Assembly (NCBI GenBank): GCA_030432795.1
Contig: JAUILW010000014.1
Coordinates: 1 to 19,485 of the forward strand
DNA: 19,485 nucleotides
Source: Gammaproteobacteria bacterium
GTDB lineage: Bacteria > Pseudomonadota > Gammaproteobacteria > Pseudomonadales > Azotimanducaceae
Direction: 5' to 3'
Shown: one piece after another, positions 5,345-12,650 of the stretch
Numbering within the stretch: position 1 is the first letter of the stretch
Layout: every line of letters starts with the position of its first letter
Notes under the pieces: model-generated
Database searches by the model: none
The model's input: only the letters and a program-made list of their open reading frames with translations
What the model was told of the DNA's origin: nothing
Position numbers and translations under genes: made by a program

Positions 5345-7984
5345 ATGCGCGACGCAGAACCTCGCACGATCCATCTCGCCGACTACCAGCCGCCGGCCTA
5401 CCGTACGCGCAGCGTGCAGCTGCACTTCGACATACGTGACGGCGAAACGCGGGTGGTGAGCACGCTCGAGGTGGTACGCGAACGCCCCGGGGCGCTGGAG
5501 CTGGACGGTCAGGATCTCGAGCTCGTCTCACTCAAGGTAGACGGCGAGCTGTTGAGCAGCAACGCCTACGAACGCACCGATACGGGCCTGACCGTGCTCG
5601 ATGTCGGGGATGCCGCGACCATAGAGATCGTCACCCGCATCCGCCCGGAACAGAACACAGCACTCGAGGGCTTGTACAAGTCGAGCCACATGTACTGCAC
5701 CCAGTGCGAAGCGGAGGGTTTTCGCAACATCACCTACTACCAGGACCGGCCGGACGTGCTGGCGCGCTTCACCACGACCGTGGAGGCGGACGCAAAGAGC
5801 TATCCGGTGCTTCTGTCCAACGGCAACTGCGTGGCGGAGTCCGTGCGCGACGGGCGCAAGTCCGTGACCTGGGAAGACCCGTTTCCGAAGCCTGCGTATC
5901 TCTTTGCGCTGGTGGCCGGCGACCTGGCCCACATTGAAGACCGCTTCACCACGAGGAGCGGCCGTGAGGTGACGCTGCGCATCTATTCCGAGCCGCACAA
6001 CATCGGCCAGTGCGACTACGCCATGGATGCACTGAAGCGCTCCATGCGCTGGGACGAGGAAGTCTTCGGCCGTGAGTACGACCTCGACATCTTCATGATC
6101 GTGGCGGTGGAAGACTTCAACATGGGCGCCATGGAAAACAAGGGCCTCAACATCTTCAATACGTCCTGTGTGCTGGCTTCGCCCGACACCGCCACCGATC
6201 TCGCCTACCAGCGGGTGGAAGCGGTGGTGGCGCACGAGTACTTTCACAACTGGTCAGGCAACCGCGTAACCTGCCGCGACTGGTTTCAGCTCAGCCTGAA
6301 AGAAGGGTTCACCGTGTTCCGGGACGCGGAGTTTTCCTCCGACATGCACTCCCGTACGGTAAAACGCATCGATGACGTGAAGTTTCTGCGCGCGGTGCAG
6401 TTTGCCGAGGACGGCGGTCCGCTGGCGCATCCGGTGCGCCCAGACAGCTACATCGAGATCTCCAACTTCTACACCGTCACCATCTACGAGAAAGGTGCCG
6501 AGGTGGTGCGCATGTACCACACGCTGCTCGGCGCCGAGGCGTTCCGCCGCGGCTCGGATCTTTACTTCGAGCGTCACGACGGCGAGGCGGCTACCACCGA
6601 CGATTTCCTTGCCTGCATGCAGGCGGTCACCGACCTGGATCTGTCACAGTTCCAGCGCTGGTACGAACAGGCAGGCACCCCCGTCGTTGCGCTGGAGCAG
6701 TCCTTCTCGGGAGATACGCTGACGCTCACCTTCCGGCAGTCCTGCCCACCAACGCCAGGCCAGGCCAACAAGGCGCCGCTCCTCATTCCCTTCGCCATCG
6801 GCCTGATCGGCTCAGACGGCGCGCCGTTGCCCCTGGATGGTGTGCATAGCGACGTATCTGGAGAAGTGCGCGGCGATACCCTGGTGGTGCACCTGCGCGA
6901 TGAGGAGACCAGCGTGCGCATTTCCGGCCTTGCGGAGCAGCCGGTGGTGAGCGCACTGCGTGGTTTCTCAGCGCCCGTGCGCCTGCAGATGGCACGCAGC
7001 GCCGAGGAGCAGGCATTTCTCGCCCGTCACGACACCGACGGCTTCGCCCGCTGGGATGCGTTGCAGGCGCTGCTGGTGGCGGAGATCGAACAGCTCATGT
7101 CCGGTGGCACGGTGCGCCCGCTTGTCTTGGACGTGTTCCGGGCGCTCGCAAAGCAGGCTCAGGCGGCGGACGATGCGGAGCAGGCGGCATTGCTCGCCAC
7201 GATGCTGGTGCTACCGGATGAGGCCTACCTTTTCGAGCAGATCGCGCCGGTGGATGTGGATGCGATCTGCGATGCCCGGGACACGCTGGAGCGGCATCTG
7301 GCCGATGCGCTCGCAGAGGACTGGCGCACACTCTATGACGTGAAAGGCAGTGAACAAGCCTTTGAGCCGGCACCGACGCAGATGGCCCGACGCGCGCTGC
7401 GGCACACAGCCCTGCGTTTCCTGGTGGCGGGCGCCACGGTGGCAGGCGATCTCGAGCGCCTGCTCGGTGCGCACCTGGACCGCGCGGACAACCTTACCGA
7501 GCGGCGCACGGCCTTCGAGCTGATCGCTGCGAGCCCGCTCGTCAGCCAGGACTTCCGCCGCACCCGCGCGCAGCAGTTCTATGAGCGCTATGCGGATGAA
7601 GCCCTGGTGGTCGATGCCTGGTTCTCCGCGCAGGCCATGAGCCCGGTGACGAGCGTTACCAACATCCAGGAGCTTGCCCGGCATTCCGCCTTCGATGCAC
7701 GCAACCCCAACAAGCTGCGTGCGCTGTACGGCGTTTTTGCGGCGCGCAACTTCCGTCGCTTTCATGCGCTGGACGGCAGCGGTTACGACTTCCTCGCCGA
7801 CCGTGTGATCGAGCTCAATGCGCAGAACCCGCAAATAGCTTCGCGCTTGACCACCGAGCTTACGCGCTTCCGTCGCTACGATGCGGCGCGTCAGGTGCTC
7901 ATGCGCAAGGCGCTCGAGCGGATTGCCGCTGAAGAAGATCTGTCGAAGGACGTGTTTGAGGTGGTGACCAAGAGCCTGGCCTGA
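5345..7984 (+). CDS. pepN: Aminopeptidase N (M1 metallopeptidase)
   Basis: PepN removes N-terminal residues from peptides in the cytoplasm and is the major broad aminopeptidase of many Gammaproteobacteria. The 879-aa protein has the E. coli-type layout: an N-terminal beta-barrel domain (about 1-190), a thermolysin-like catalytic domain (about 190-440), a small beta-sandwich domain (about 440-545) and a C-terminal helical domain. The GAMEN exopeptidase motif is at 261-265, the zinc site HEYFH at 297-301 (His297, Glu298, His301) and the third ligand Glu320 in SLKEGFTVFRD. These positions are identical to E. coli numbering. ATG 5345 is preceded by AGGA at a spacing of about 9 bases. It follows the DUF2797 gene after 83 bases, so it could be co-transcribed. 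Confidence 0.97.
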   Translation: MRDAEPRTIHLADYQPPAYRTRSVQLHFDIRDGETRVVSTLEVVRERPGALELDGQDLELVSLKVDGELLSSNAYERTDTGLTVLDVGDAATIEIVTRIRPEQNTALEGLYKSSHMYCTQCEAEGFRNITYYQDRPDVLARFTTTVEADAKSYPVLLSNGNCVAESVRDGRKSVTWEDPFPKPAYLFALVAGDLAHIEDRFTTRSGREVTLRIYSEPHNIGQCDYAMDALKRSMRWDEEVFGREYDLDIFMIVAVEDFNMGAMENKGLNIFNTSCVLASPDTATDLAYQRVEAVVAHEYFHNWSGNRVTCRDWFQLSLKEGFTVFRDAEFSSDMHSRTVKRIDDVKFLRAVQFAEDGGPLAHPVRPDSYIEISNFYTVTIYEKGAEVVRMYHTLLGAEAFRRGSDLYFERHDGEAATTDDFLACMQAVTDLDLSQFQRWYEQAGTPVVALEQSFSGDTLTLTFRQSCPPTPGQANKAPLLIPFAIGLIGSDGAPLPLDGVHSDVSGEVRGDTLVVHLRDEETSVRISGLAEQPVVSALRGFSAPVRLQMARSAEEQAFLARHDTDGFARWDALQALLVAEIEQLMSGGTVRPLVLDVFRALAKQAQAADDAEQAALLATMLVLPDEAYLFEQIAPVDVDAICDARDTLERHLADALAEDWRTLYDVKGSEQAFEPAPTQMARRALRHTALRFLVAGATVAGDLERLLGAHLDRADNLTERRTAFELIAASPLVSQDFRRTRAQQFYERYADEALVVDAWFSAQAMSPVTSVTNIQELARHSAFDARNPNKLRALYGVFAARNFRRFHALDGSGYDFLADRVIELNAQNPQIASRLTTELTRFRRYDAARQVLMRKALERIAAEEDLSKDVFEVVTKSLA

Positions 7985-8137
7985 TCGCGCGGGATGCGCT
8001 TCTCACGTCGCCGCTTGAACCGTTTCGCGCGCATTCAGGGGTGAGGCAGATCCGCTCTTGCTGCTGCGAAGCGGGTATTGCCGTGGCCTTCGGATTGCAA
8101 AATGTGAGATGGCGAACAGCGCAAATCGGTCAGGTGT

Positions 8138-8201
8138 TGTACGGTGCTCCCGGCGCGTGTGTTGCGAAGGGCGGTGCCCGGCAAGCAGCAGCCACCGTAC
8201 A
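8138..8201. repeat. 9-bp inverted repeat with a 46-base interior
   Basis: TGTACGGTG (8138-8146) is perfectly repeated in inverse as CACCGTACA (8193-8201). The interior is GC-rich and can form further short pairings. It has neither the core sites of an integron attC nor a T-tract for a terminator. It may be a structured RNA, a remnant of a mobile element, or chance. Confidence 0.4.
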
Positions 8202-8271
8202 GGACGGCTTGTTTCGAAGTATTCAATTGACGTTGTATCAAGTGAACCATTGAGCGTAGTGGCAACGACAT

Positions 8272-8288
8272 TGGCGGCGAGCCCGCCA
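8272..8288 (+). repeat. Short hairpin just upstream of the 104-aa membrane protein
   Basis: TGGCGG (8272-8277) pairs with CCGCCA (8283-8288) around a 5-base loop, ending 12 bases before ATG 8301. No run of T follows, so it is not a typical terminator. It occupies the place where a ribosome site would be expected. Confidence 0.4.
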
Positions 8289-8300
8289 CGGCGATCCCGT

Positions 8301-8615
8301 ATGAAGAGCGTCCTCATTCTCTTCAACCTTCTCTATATTGTGTTGCTTGCACCCTGGCTGCCATTGGCAGTCTGGTCGCTGGTATTCCTGGCCGATCCAG
8401 TGGACGACAGCCCGATCGGTCTGATTATCGGCAGGATCCTTCCGCTCAGTGTGCTTCTCTACCCGGTACTTTTGTTTTTCAGCCTGATCTGCGGCTGGTA
8501 CTTGTACCGGAAGGGCAAGGCAGGCGCAGCACTGCTGGTTGGCGCCGGACTTCCATCACTGTCGGTTTCGCCCTGGCTTGTGGCGTTGGCCTTGATGTTT
8601 GGTCGCGTCGGCTGA
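8301..8615 (+). CDS. Small hypothetical membrane protein (104 aa)
   Basis: I do not recognise the family. The protein is strongly hydrophobic, with three probable transmembrane helices at about 3-30, 42-68 and 75-100, joined by an acidic loop (DPVDD, 32-36) and a basic loop (YRKGKAG, 69-75). This pattern is hard to obtain by chance and supports a real gene. The frame is open upstream to 8058, but that part is Arg/Ser/Cys-rich and unlike a protein, so ATG 8301 is preferred; no clear Shine-Dalgarno precedes it. Codon third positions hold more A and T than in pepN or the bat genes, which may mean recent acquisition. It stands alone between pepN and the convergent SDR gene. Confidence 0.6.
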   Translation: MKSVLILFNLLYIVLLAPWLPLAVWSLVFLADPVDDSPIGLIIGRILPLSVLLYPVLLFFSLICGWYLYRKGKAGAALLVGAGLPSLSVSPWLVALALMFGRVG

Positions 8616-8827
8616 TCTCAACTGCATCAGGACGTCATCGAGTATCTGTCGTGTCAGCCAAGAGGGCTGCATGGTTCGTACGCCGGCTTTCCAGGGGCTA
8701 GACGCTAGGCTGTACCAATCACCCAGGCACTGACGTTGTCGGTCGGTAGTTGTGGCTTTCGAGGTCGGCTGCGCGGGATGCTTCGTCGTGTTCCGCTCGC
8801 GATTGAATCCGTAGTGGAACTCAATGG

Positions 8828-9592
8828 TCATGCGTGGTTCCACCACGGCGTGTCGGAGAACGAACGCAAGTCGATTTCGTGGGTCCACGTTGAGCGATGC
8901 TGTCGGGCGAGGTGTAGATAGGTCTCAGCCATGCGTGCCGGTTGCATCAGCCCATCGGCAGCGCCGCGGGTATCCCGCAGCTGTTGAAAGCGTTCGGGCC
9001 CGAGCAGTTTGCCCAGCGTGTCCGGTGCATCCACCGCGCCATCCACGAGGATGTGTGCCACATGAATGCCTCTGGGGCCGAACTCTGCATTGAGCGTCTG
9101 ACAGAGCATGCGGCGTCCACCCATGGCCGCAGCGTGGGAGTGCTGCCCGCCATTGCCGCGCACGGCGGCGGTGGCCGATGTGACGAGGATGGTTCCGTGG
9201 CCGCGTTCCTCCATCAGCGGGCAGACGCTTGAGGCAAGGCGGAAAAGCCCGAACGTCGCCAGCCGCCAACCCATCTCGAAGGCTTTGTAGCTGGTGTCTT
9301 TCAGGGCGCGATCACCGATCTGTGCACCGAGGTTGTACACCACGACCTCTATCGGGCCGACCTCAGCTTCGATGGCTGCCGCGCGATCTTCGATAACGTC
9401 GTTTTCGATGGCGTTTAGCAGGTAGCCGCTGGCGGAGCCGCCTGCCGCTTCAATATCAGTAACGAGTTGCTTCAATCCCTGCTCATCGCTGCGTCTGCAG
9501 AGTGCGGCGTGGTAGCCATTGGCCGCGAAGTGTTTGCCCACCGTGCCGCCGATTCCGGCGCCCGCGCCCATGACGAGACATACTGGTTTCAT
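8828..9592 (-). CDS. SDR-family protein with altered catalytic residues
   Basis: The 254-aa protein has a Rossmann fold of the short-chain dehydrogenase/reductase type. The nucleotide-binding motif GAGAGIG is at 9-15, YNLGA (86-90) replaces the usual NNAG, and the catalytic-type Ser139 is in VTSAT. The position where SDRs have YxxxK reads HAAAM (153-157), so both the catalytic Tyr and Lys are replaced. The C-terminus WTHEIDLRSFSDTPWWN is distinctive, and I recall similar sequences in other Proteobacteria, so the change is probably a subfamily trait and not decay. Its ATG overlaps the upstream enoyl-CoA hydratase stop (ATGA), with GGGAG 7 bases before the start. Substrate is unknown; the partner gene suggests a CoA-thioester or lipid-like compound. 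Confidence 0.85.
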   Translation of the reverse strand: MKPVCLVMGAGAGIGGTVGKHFAANGYHAALCRRSDEQGLKQLVTDIEAAGGSASGYLLNAIENDVIEDRAAAIEAEVGPIEVVVYNLGAQIGDRALKDTSYKAFEMGWRLATFGLFRLASSVCPLMEERGHGTILVTSATAAVRGNGGQHSHAAAMGGRRMLCQTLNAEFGPRGIHVAHILVDGAVDAPDTLGKLLGPERFQQLRDTRGAADGLMQPARMAETYLHLARQHRSTWTHEIDLRSFSDTPWWNHA

Positions 9593-10428
9593 TCATCGGC
9601 TCCCTTGAGCTGTTCTGTGTGTTGGTGAAACGATGGCCGACGTTTTTCCTTGAACGCGCTGATGGCCTCGCGTGCCTCAGCGCTGGCGCCGGAGGCGATC
9701 ATGTTTCTCGCCTCCATTGCAAAGGCGTCGTTCAGCGTCTGGTCGAGGCCGGACTGCAAGTTCTGTTTGATGCGCGCCAGCGTTTGCGTTGGCCCGTGAG
9801 CTAAGTCGACGGCGTAGCCAAGCGCCGCTTCACGAAATGTCGCTGCAGGAAACACGCGGTCTACCAGGCCAATGTCCAGCGCCTCCGCGGCGGTCAGCCG
9901 CAGCGAGTGGTAGAAGAGGGATTTCGCACGAGCGAGGCCCACCAGGCGCGGCAGGAACCAGGTGGCGCCGTAGTCGCCAGACAGGCCAACGTTACGGAAC
10001 GCCGTCACCAGGAAGGCATCGTCGGATGCGATTCGCAGATCACAGGCGAGCGCGATGGACAGGCCCGCACCGGCAGCAGCTCCCGGTAATGCGGCGATGG
10101 TGGGTTTTGCCAGGTTGTACAGGCACCCGGTGAGCGTGCGCTGCTTCTGCGTGAGTGTGGCAACCCGTTCCTCCTGGGTGGGTGCCGGACCGGTACCGGG
10201 TGTGCCCATCTCGCTCACGTCTCCGCCGGCGCAGAACGCGTTACCTGCGCCGGTGATCATGACGCAGCCGACGTCGCTGCGGCGCTCCAGGGTTGGAAGA
10301 AGCGCCCGTAGGGCAGGGGTGAGGATATCGCCCAGGGCGTTTTTCTTGTGCGGCTTGTTCAGCGTCACCAAGGCGACCCGTTGATGGAGTTCGCACAGGA
10401 GTTCGTCGGTGCCAGTGTCGATGTGCAT
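9589..10428 (-). CDS. Enoyl-CoA hydratase/isomerase family protein
   Basis: The 279-aa crotonase-fold protein shows the two oxyanion-hole segments, NAFCAGGDVSEMG (63-75) and ALPGAAAGAGLSIALACDL (113-131). The second catalytic loop reads GLSGDYGATWFLPRLVG (148-164). An acidic residue, Asp152, lies there as in PaaG-type isomerases, where classical hydratases have Glu. It acts on acyl-CoA thioesters in the cytoplasm, as hydratase or isomerase; the exact reaction cannot be read from sequence. It is the first gene of a two-gene unit with the SDR (4-base ATGA overlap) and is divergent from an HxlR regulator 69 bases away. No Shine-Dalgarno precedes ATG 10428; the leader is AT-rich. Confidence 0.9.
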   Translation of the reverse strand: MHIDTGTDELLCELHQRVALVTLNKPHKKNALGDILTPALRALLPTLERRSDVGCVMITGAGNAFCAGGDVSEMGTPGTGPAPTQEERVATLTQKQRTLTGCLYNLAKPTIAALPGAAAGAGLSIALACDLRIASDDAFLVTAFRNVGLSGDYGATWFLPRLVGLARAKSLFYHSLRLTAAEALDIGLVDRVFPAATFREAALGYAVDLAHGPTQTLARIKQNLQSGLDQTLNDAFAMEARNMIASGASAEAREAISAFKEKRRPSFHQHTEQLKGADE

Positions 10429-10431
10429 GCG

Positions 10432-10439
10432 CTATATAG
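10432..10439. promoter_or_regulatory. Palindrome near the enoyl-CoA hydratase start (possible operator half)
   Basis: CTATATAG is a perfect 8-base palindrome 3 bases from the ATG at 10428. A second AT-rich palindrome, TCTAGA (10484-10489), flanks the other side of the divergent promoter. HxlR dimers bind inverted repeats, so either could be an operator; this is inference. Confidence 0.3.
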
Positions 10440-10444
10440 TTGTA

Positions 10445-10472
10445 TTAAGAAACGAAAAGATCGTTGCATAAT
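10445..10472 (+). promoter_or_regulatory. Candidate sigma-70 promoter of the HxlR gene
   Basis: TTAAGA (10445-10450) and CATAAT (10467-10472) are separated by 16 bases. The -10 matches consensus at five of six positions. Its -10 overlaps that of the opposite promoter, so the two would compete for polymerase. Confidence 0.4.
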
Positions 10473-10495
10473 AAAACTAAATATCTAGAATGCAA
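10468..10495 (-). promoter_or_regulatory. Candidate sigma-70 promoter of the enoyl-CoA hydratase/SDR operon
   Basis: On the minus strand, TTGCAT (10495-10490) and TATTAT (10473-10468) are separated by 16 bases, in an AT-rich stretch that stands out from the GC-rich surroundings. The predicted leader is about 30 bases. Confidence 0.45.
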
Positions 10496-10497
10496 CC

Positions 10498-10950
10498 ATG
10501 AAGCTCACATCGTTCAGGCACATGAATTGCTCGCTCGCGCAGACGCTGTCGGTAATTGGCGAGCACTGGACCATGCTGATCATTCGCGATGCGTTCTTCG
10601 GCGTGCGGCGGTTCGACCGCTTCCAGAAAAGCCTGGGCATTGCCCGCAACGTGCTCAGCGATCGGCTGAAGAAGCTGGTGGAAGCCGGCGTGCTGAAGAA
10701 GTCCGACGGCCCCGGCCACCCTGAGTACCGCCTCACGGAAAAAGGCCTGGCGCTGCAGCCCGTGATGCTGGCCATGACCCACTGGGGGGATGAACACATG
10801 CCGCATCCCGCCGGCGCACGCTTCACGTTCGTCGACCGGGAAAGTGGCGAGCCGATTCAGCGCATGGGAGTGTTCGCCGCAGATGGCAGGCGGTTGTCAC
10901 CGCGGGATGTCAGAGCAAAGGCTGGGCCGGCGCTTCGTGGGGATGATTAG
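10498..10950 (+). CDS. HxlR-family winged-helix transcriptional regulator
   Basis: The 150-aa protein has the HxlR signature: a Cys near the N-terminus (NCSLAQTLSVIGEHW, 10-24), LIIRDAFFGVRRFDRFQKSL (27-46), the recognition-helix region IARNVLSDRLKKLVEAGVL and the wing HPEYRLTEKG (about 74-83). HxlR proteins are dimeric DNA-binding regulators that often respond to electrophiles or aldehydes, some through the N-terminal Cys. It is divergent from the enoyl-CoA hydratase/SDR operon, with overlapping candidate promoters, so it probably controls that operon and itself. A 45-residue C-terminal extension after the winged helix is of unknown role. ATG 10498 is the chosen start; ATG 10522 has a better-placed AGG and would remove eight residues. 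Confidence 0.9.
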   Translation: MKLTSFRHMNCSLAQTLSVIGEHWTMLIIRDAFFGVRRFDRFQKSLGIARNVLSDRLKKLVEAGVLKKSDGPGHPEYRLTEKGLALQPVMLAMTHWGDEHMPHPAGARFTFVDRESGEPIQRMGVFAADGRRLSPRDVRAKAGPALRGDD

Positions 10951-11000
10951 GCTACCCCTGCGAATTCCCGGGTGTACGCGTGCCCGCGCTCGTTTCGATT

Positions 11001-12650
11001 TCAGGCCGGGTAGAGCGGCGGCAGCGTGTTCCGTCGCTGGTTTTTAGACGACGCGTCGGGTTGCTTCATGTCTTTCAACAGCGCAAGACACGACGCCTCA
11101 AACGTCGAAGGTGGGACGCGCTCCGCGCTGTACCCAGCCCGATTCAATCGGTCCAACAGATCAGCACCTTCATGTGTGCGCTCACGTATCGCATCCGCCG
11201 CCTGGCTTCTGGGTACCTGCCATCGCCTGCTCGCGTAGCTGAGCAATGCTTCCTGCAAAGCGCCAACGGTGGCGGCGCTCTGTATGGCTGCGCGCGCAGC
11301 TTTCATGGGGTTCACCCGCCTCTCGCGACGCCTTGCGAACAGCAAGGCGAGCAAGACCAGCCCGGCCAGCGCACCATTCAGCGGCCAGATCCACCACGGT
11401 GGGCTGACGCTGGCCACGGGTGATGCGTCCGCTGGCATCTGTTCGATGTCAGTCGTGCGCGCATGGTCGGTGCGTTCCTCTTGGGCGCTGGTGCTGGGAA
11501 GCTCACCGATCAGCATCAGCGCCCGGGGTTCGAGGGTAGAGGTGCGCAGGGCGTCTGCGCTGGTGTCCCACCAGGTGACCGACACCGGTGGTGTGCTGAC
11601 CTGGCCGCCGTGGGTGACGATGAGATCGTAGGTCTGCGTGCGTTCGCCTGTGGTCGTGCGGCCGGACGCTTCGTCGCTGATAGCCGGCGGCCGTGCGTAT
11701 TGTTTGAAGTGGCTCTCTGGCAGCGTGACCTCCACCGGCGGAATGCCGGATCCAACGGCACCCTTGGCGACCACCCGGATCTCGCGGGTCAGGGACTCGC
11801 CGGCGCGCAGGCGCAGCTTGTCCGGCTGCCAGCGTTCGGCGAGGCGCACGTCTTCGGCGGGAAACCAGGGCAGGTGGGCCGGGTAGCTGTCGGGGACAGG
11901 CAGCACCTGGAGGGTCTGCGCTTCGGCCAGCACGCGCACGCCGCGACGGCCGCGATCGGCGAGGCGCACGGAGCTGGTCACGGAGAAGCCGGGTATCTCC
12001 AGCGTGCCGCTGCGCTCGGGGAAGATGGCATAGCGCTGCTCGAGTACCCCATAGCGGCGGCTGCCGAGCATGGTGGCCTCGGAGGTGGCTTCGCCCAGCG
12101 GCAGCACCACGGCGTCGGGCAGATCCGGCGCACCGGGCAGGTCACCGTAGATCTGCACGCCCACGGTGTAGTAAAGACGTCGGGTCAGCACCGCCTGGGC
12201 CTGCACGTACACCGTCGGCTTGTTTAGGCTCACCTCGAAATACACCAGCCGGTCGATTTCCTGGCGCACGGTGTCCGACACCGGCCGCACGCGCACCTCG
12301 ATGGGCTCGCTGCGCTCGGTGCGCCAGACCAGCGCCGGCACGGTGAGGGTGCCGGTGCGCAGCGGCCGCAGGGCGATGTGGTACTCCACCCAGCTCGATA
12401 CCCGGCCGTTCACGGAGCGAAACTGGCTCTGCGTGGTGGAGTTGGTGATCTCGAAATCCTGCTCCAGGGGGCTGAGGTCGAAGTCGTCCACCTGGTTGGT
12501 GCCGGTGATGCGCACAGTGAGCTGCACGCTCTGCATCTCGTCGATGTCGGTGCTGTCCACCGTGCTGATGATGTCTGCGAGTGCCAGGCCAGGCAGGCTG
12601 AGCAGCAGACAAAGCAACGCAAACAGGTAGGTGCGGAAGTGGCTGCTCAC
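11001..12650 (-). CDS. batD: BatD family protein
   Basis: The 549-aa protein begins with a signal peptide (about 1-25, ending LALA-D) and has a large beta-rich periplasmic region, one transmembrane helix at about 419-438 (WWIWPLNGALAGLVLLALLF) and a cytoplasmic helical tail of about 110 residues. This layout is typical of BatD, named from the Bacteroides aerotolerance operon, where it is thought to act with BatA and BatB at the inner membrane. The start is GTG 12650, with AGGAG 8 bases upstream, overlapping the stop of the preceding gene by 4 bases (GTGA). It is the last gene of the operon and converges on the HxlR gene 50 bases away, with no clear terminator between. The exact biochemical role is unknown. 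Confidence 0.9.
   Translation of the reverse strand: MSSHFRTYLFALLCLLLSLPGLALADIISTVDSTDIDEMQSVQLTVRITGTNQVDDFDLSPLEQDFEITNSTTQSQFRSVNGRVSSWVEYHIALRPLRTGTLTVPALVWRTERSEPIEVRVRPVSDTVRQEIDRLVYFEVSLNKPTVYVQAQAVLTRRLYYTVGVQIYGDLPGAPDLPDAVVLPLGEATSEATMLGSRRYGVLEQRYAIFPERSGTLEIPGFSVTSSVRLADRGRRGVRVLAEAQTLQVLPVPDSYPAHLPWFPAEDVRLAERWQPDKLRLRAGESLTREIRVVAKGAVGSGIPPVEVTLPESHFKQYARPPAISDEASGRTTTGERTQTYDLIVTHGGQVSTPPVSVTWWDTSADALRTSTLEPRALMLIGELPSTSAQEERTDHARTTDIEQMPADASPVASVSPPWWIWPLNGALAGLVLLALLFARRRERRVNPMKAARAAIQSAATVGALQEALLSYASRRWQVPRSQAADAIRERTHEGADLLDRLNRAGYSAERVPPSTFEASCLALLKDMKQPDASSKNQRRNTLPPLYPA

Larger units (their letters stand above)
7985..8300 (+). other. Gene-free stretch between pepN and the small membrane protein gene
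   Basis: No frame here has convincing coding character: the small open frames on both strands are rich in Arg, Ser and Cys and match no family I know. The stretch holds a 9-bp inverted repeat (8138-8201) and a short hairpin (8272-8288), listed separately. I see no tRNA or clear terminator. By eye it is less GC-rich than the flanking genes. Confidence 0.5.

Noticed and set aside
8138..8201. Integron attC site
   Set aside because: The inverted repeat lacks the RYYYAAC and GTTRRRY core sites, and no integrase or cassette array is present.
8003..8326. Small open frames on both strands between pepN and the membrane protein
   Set aside because: They are Arg/Ser/Cys-rich, match no known family, overlap each other, and have no ribosome sites.
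8814..8843. Inverted repeat GTGGAAC / GTTCCAC at the end of the SDR gene as a terminator
   Set aside because: The stem is only 7 bp with a 16-base loop, spans the stop codon and is not followed by a T-run.
8556..8888. 110-codon minus-strand open frame between the SDR gene and the membrane protein
   Set aside because: It overlaps the ends of both better-supported genes and shows no domain; coding support is insufficient.
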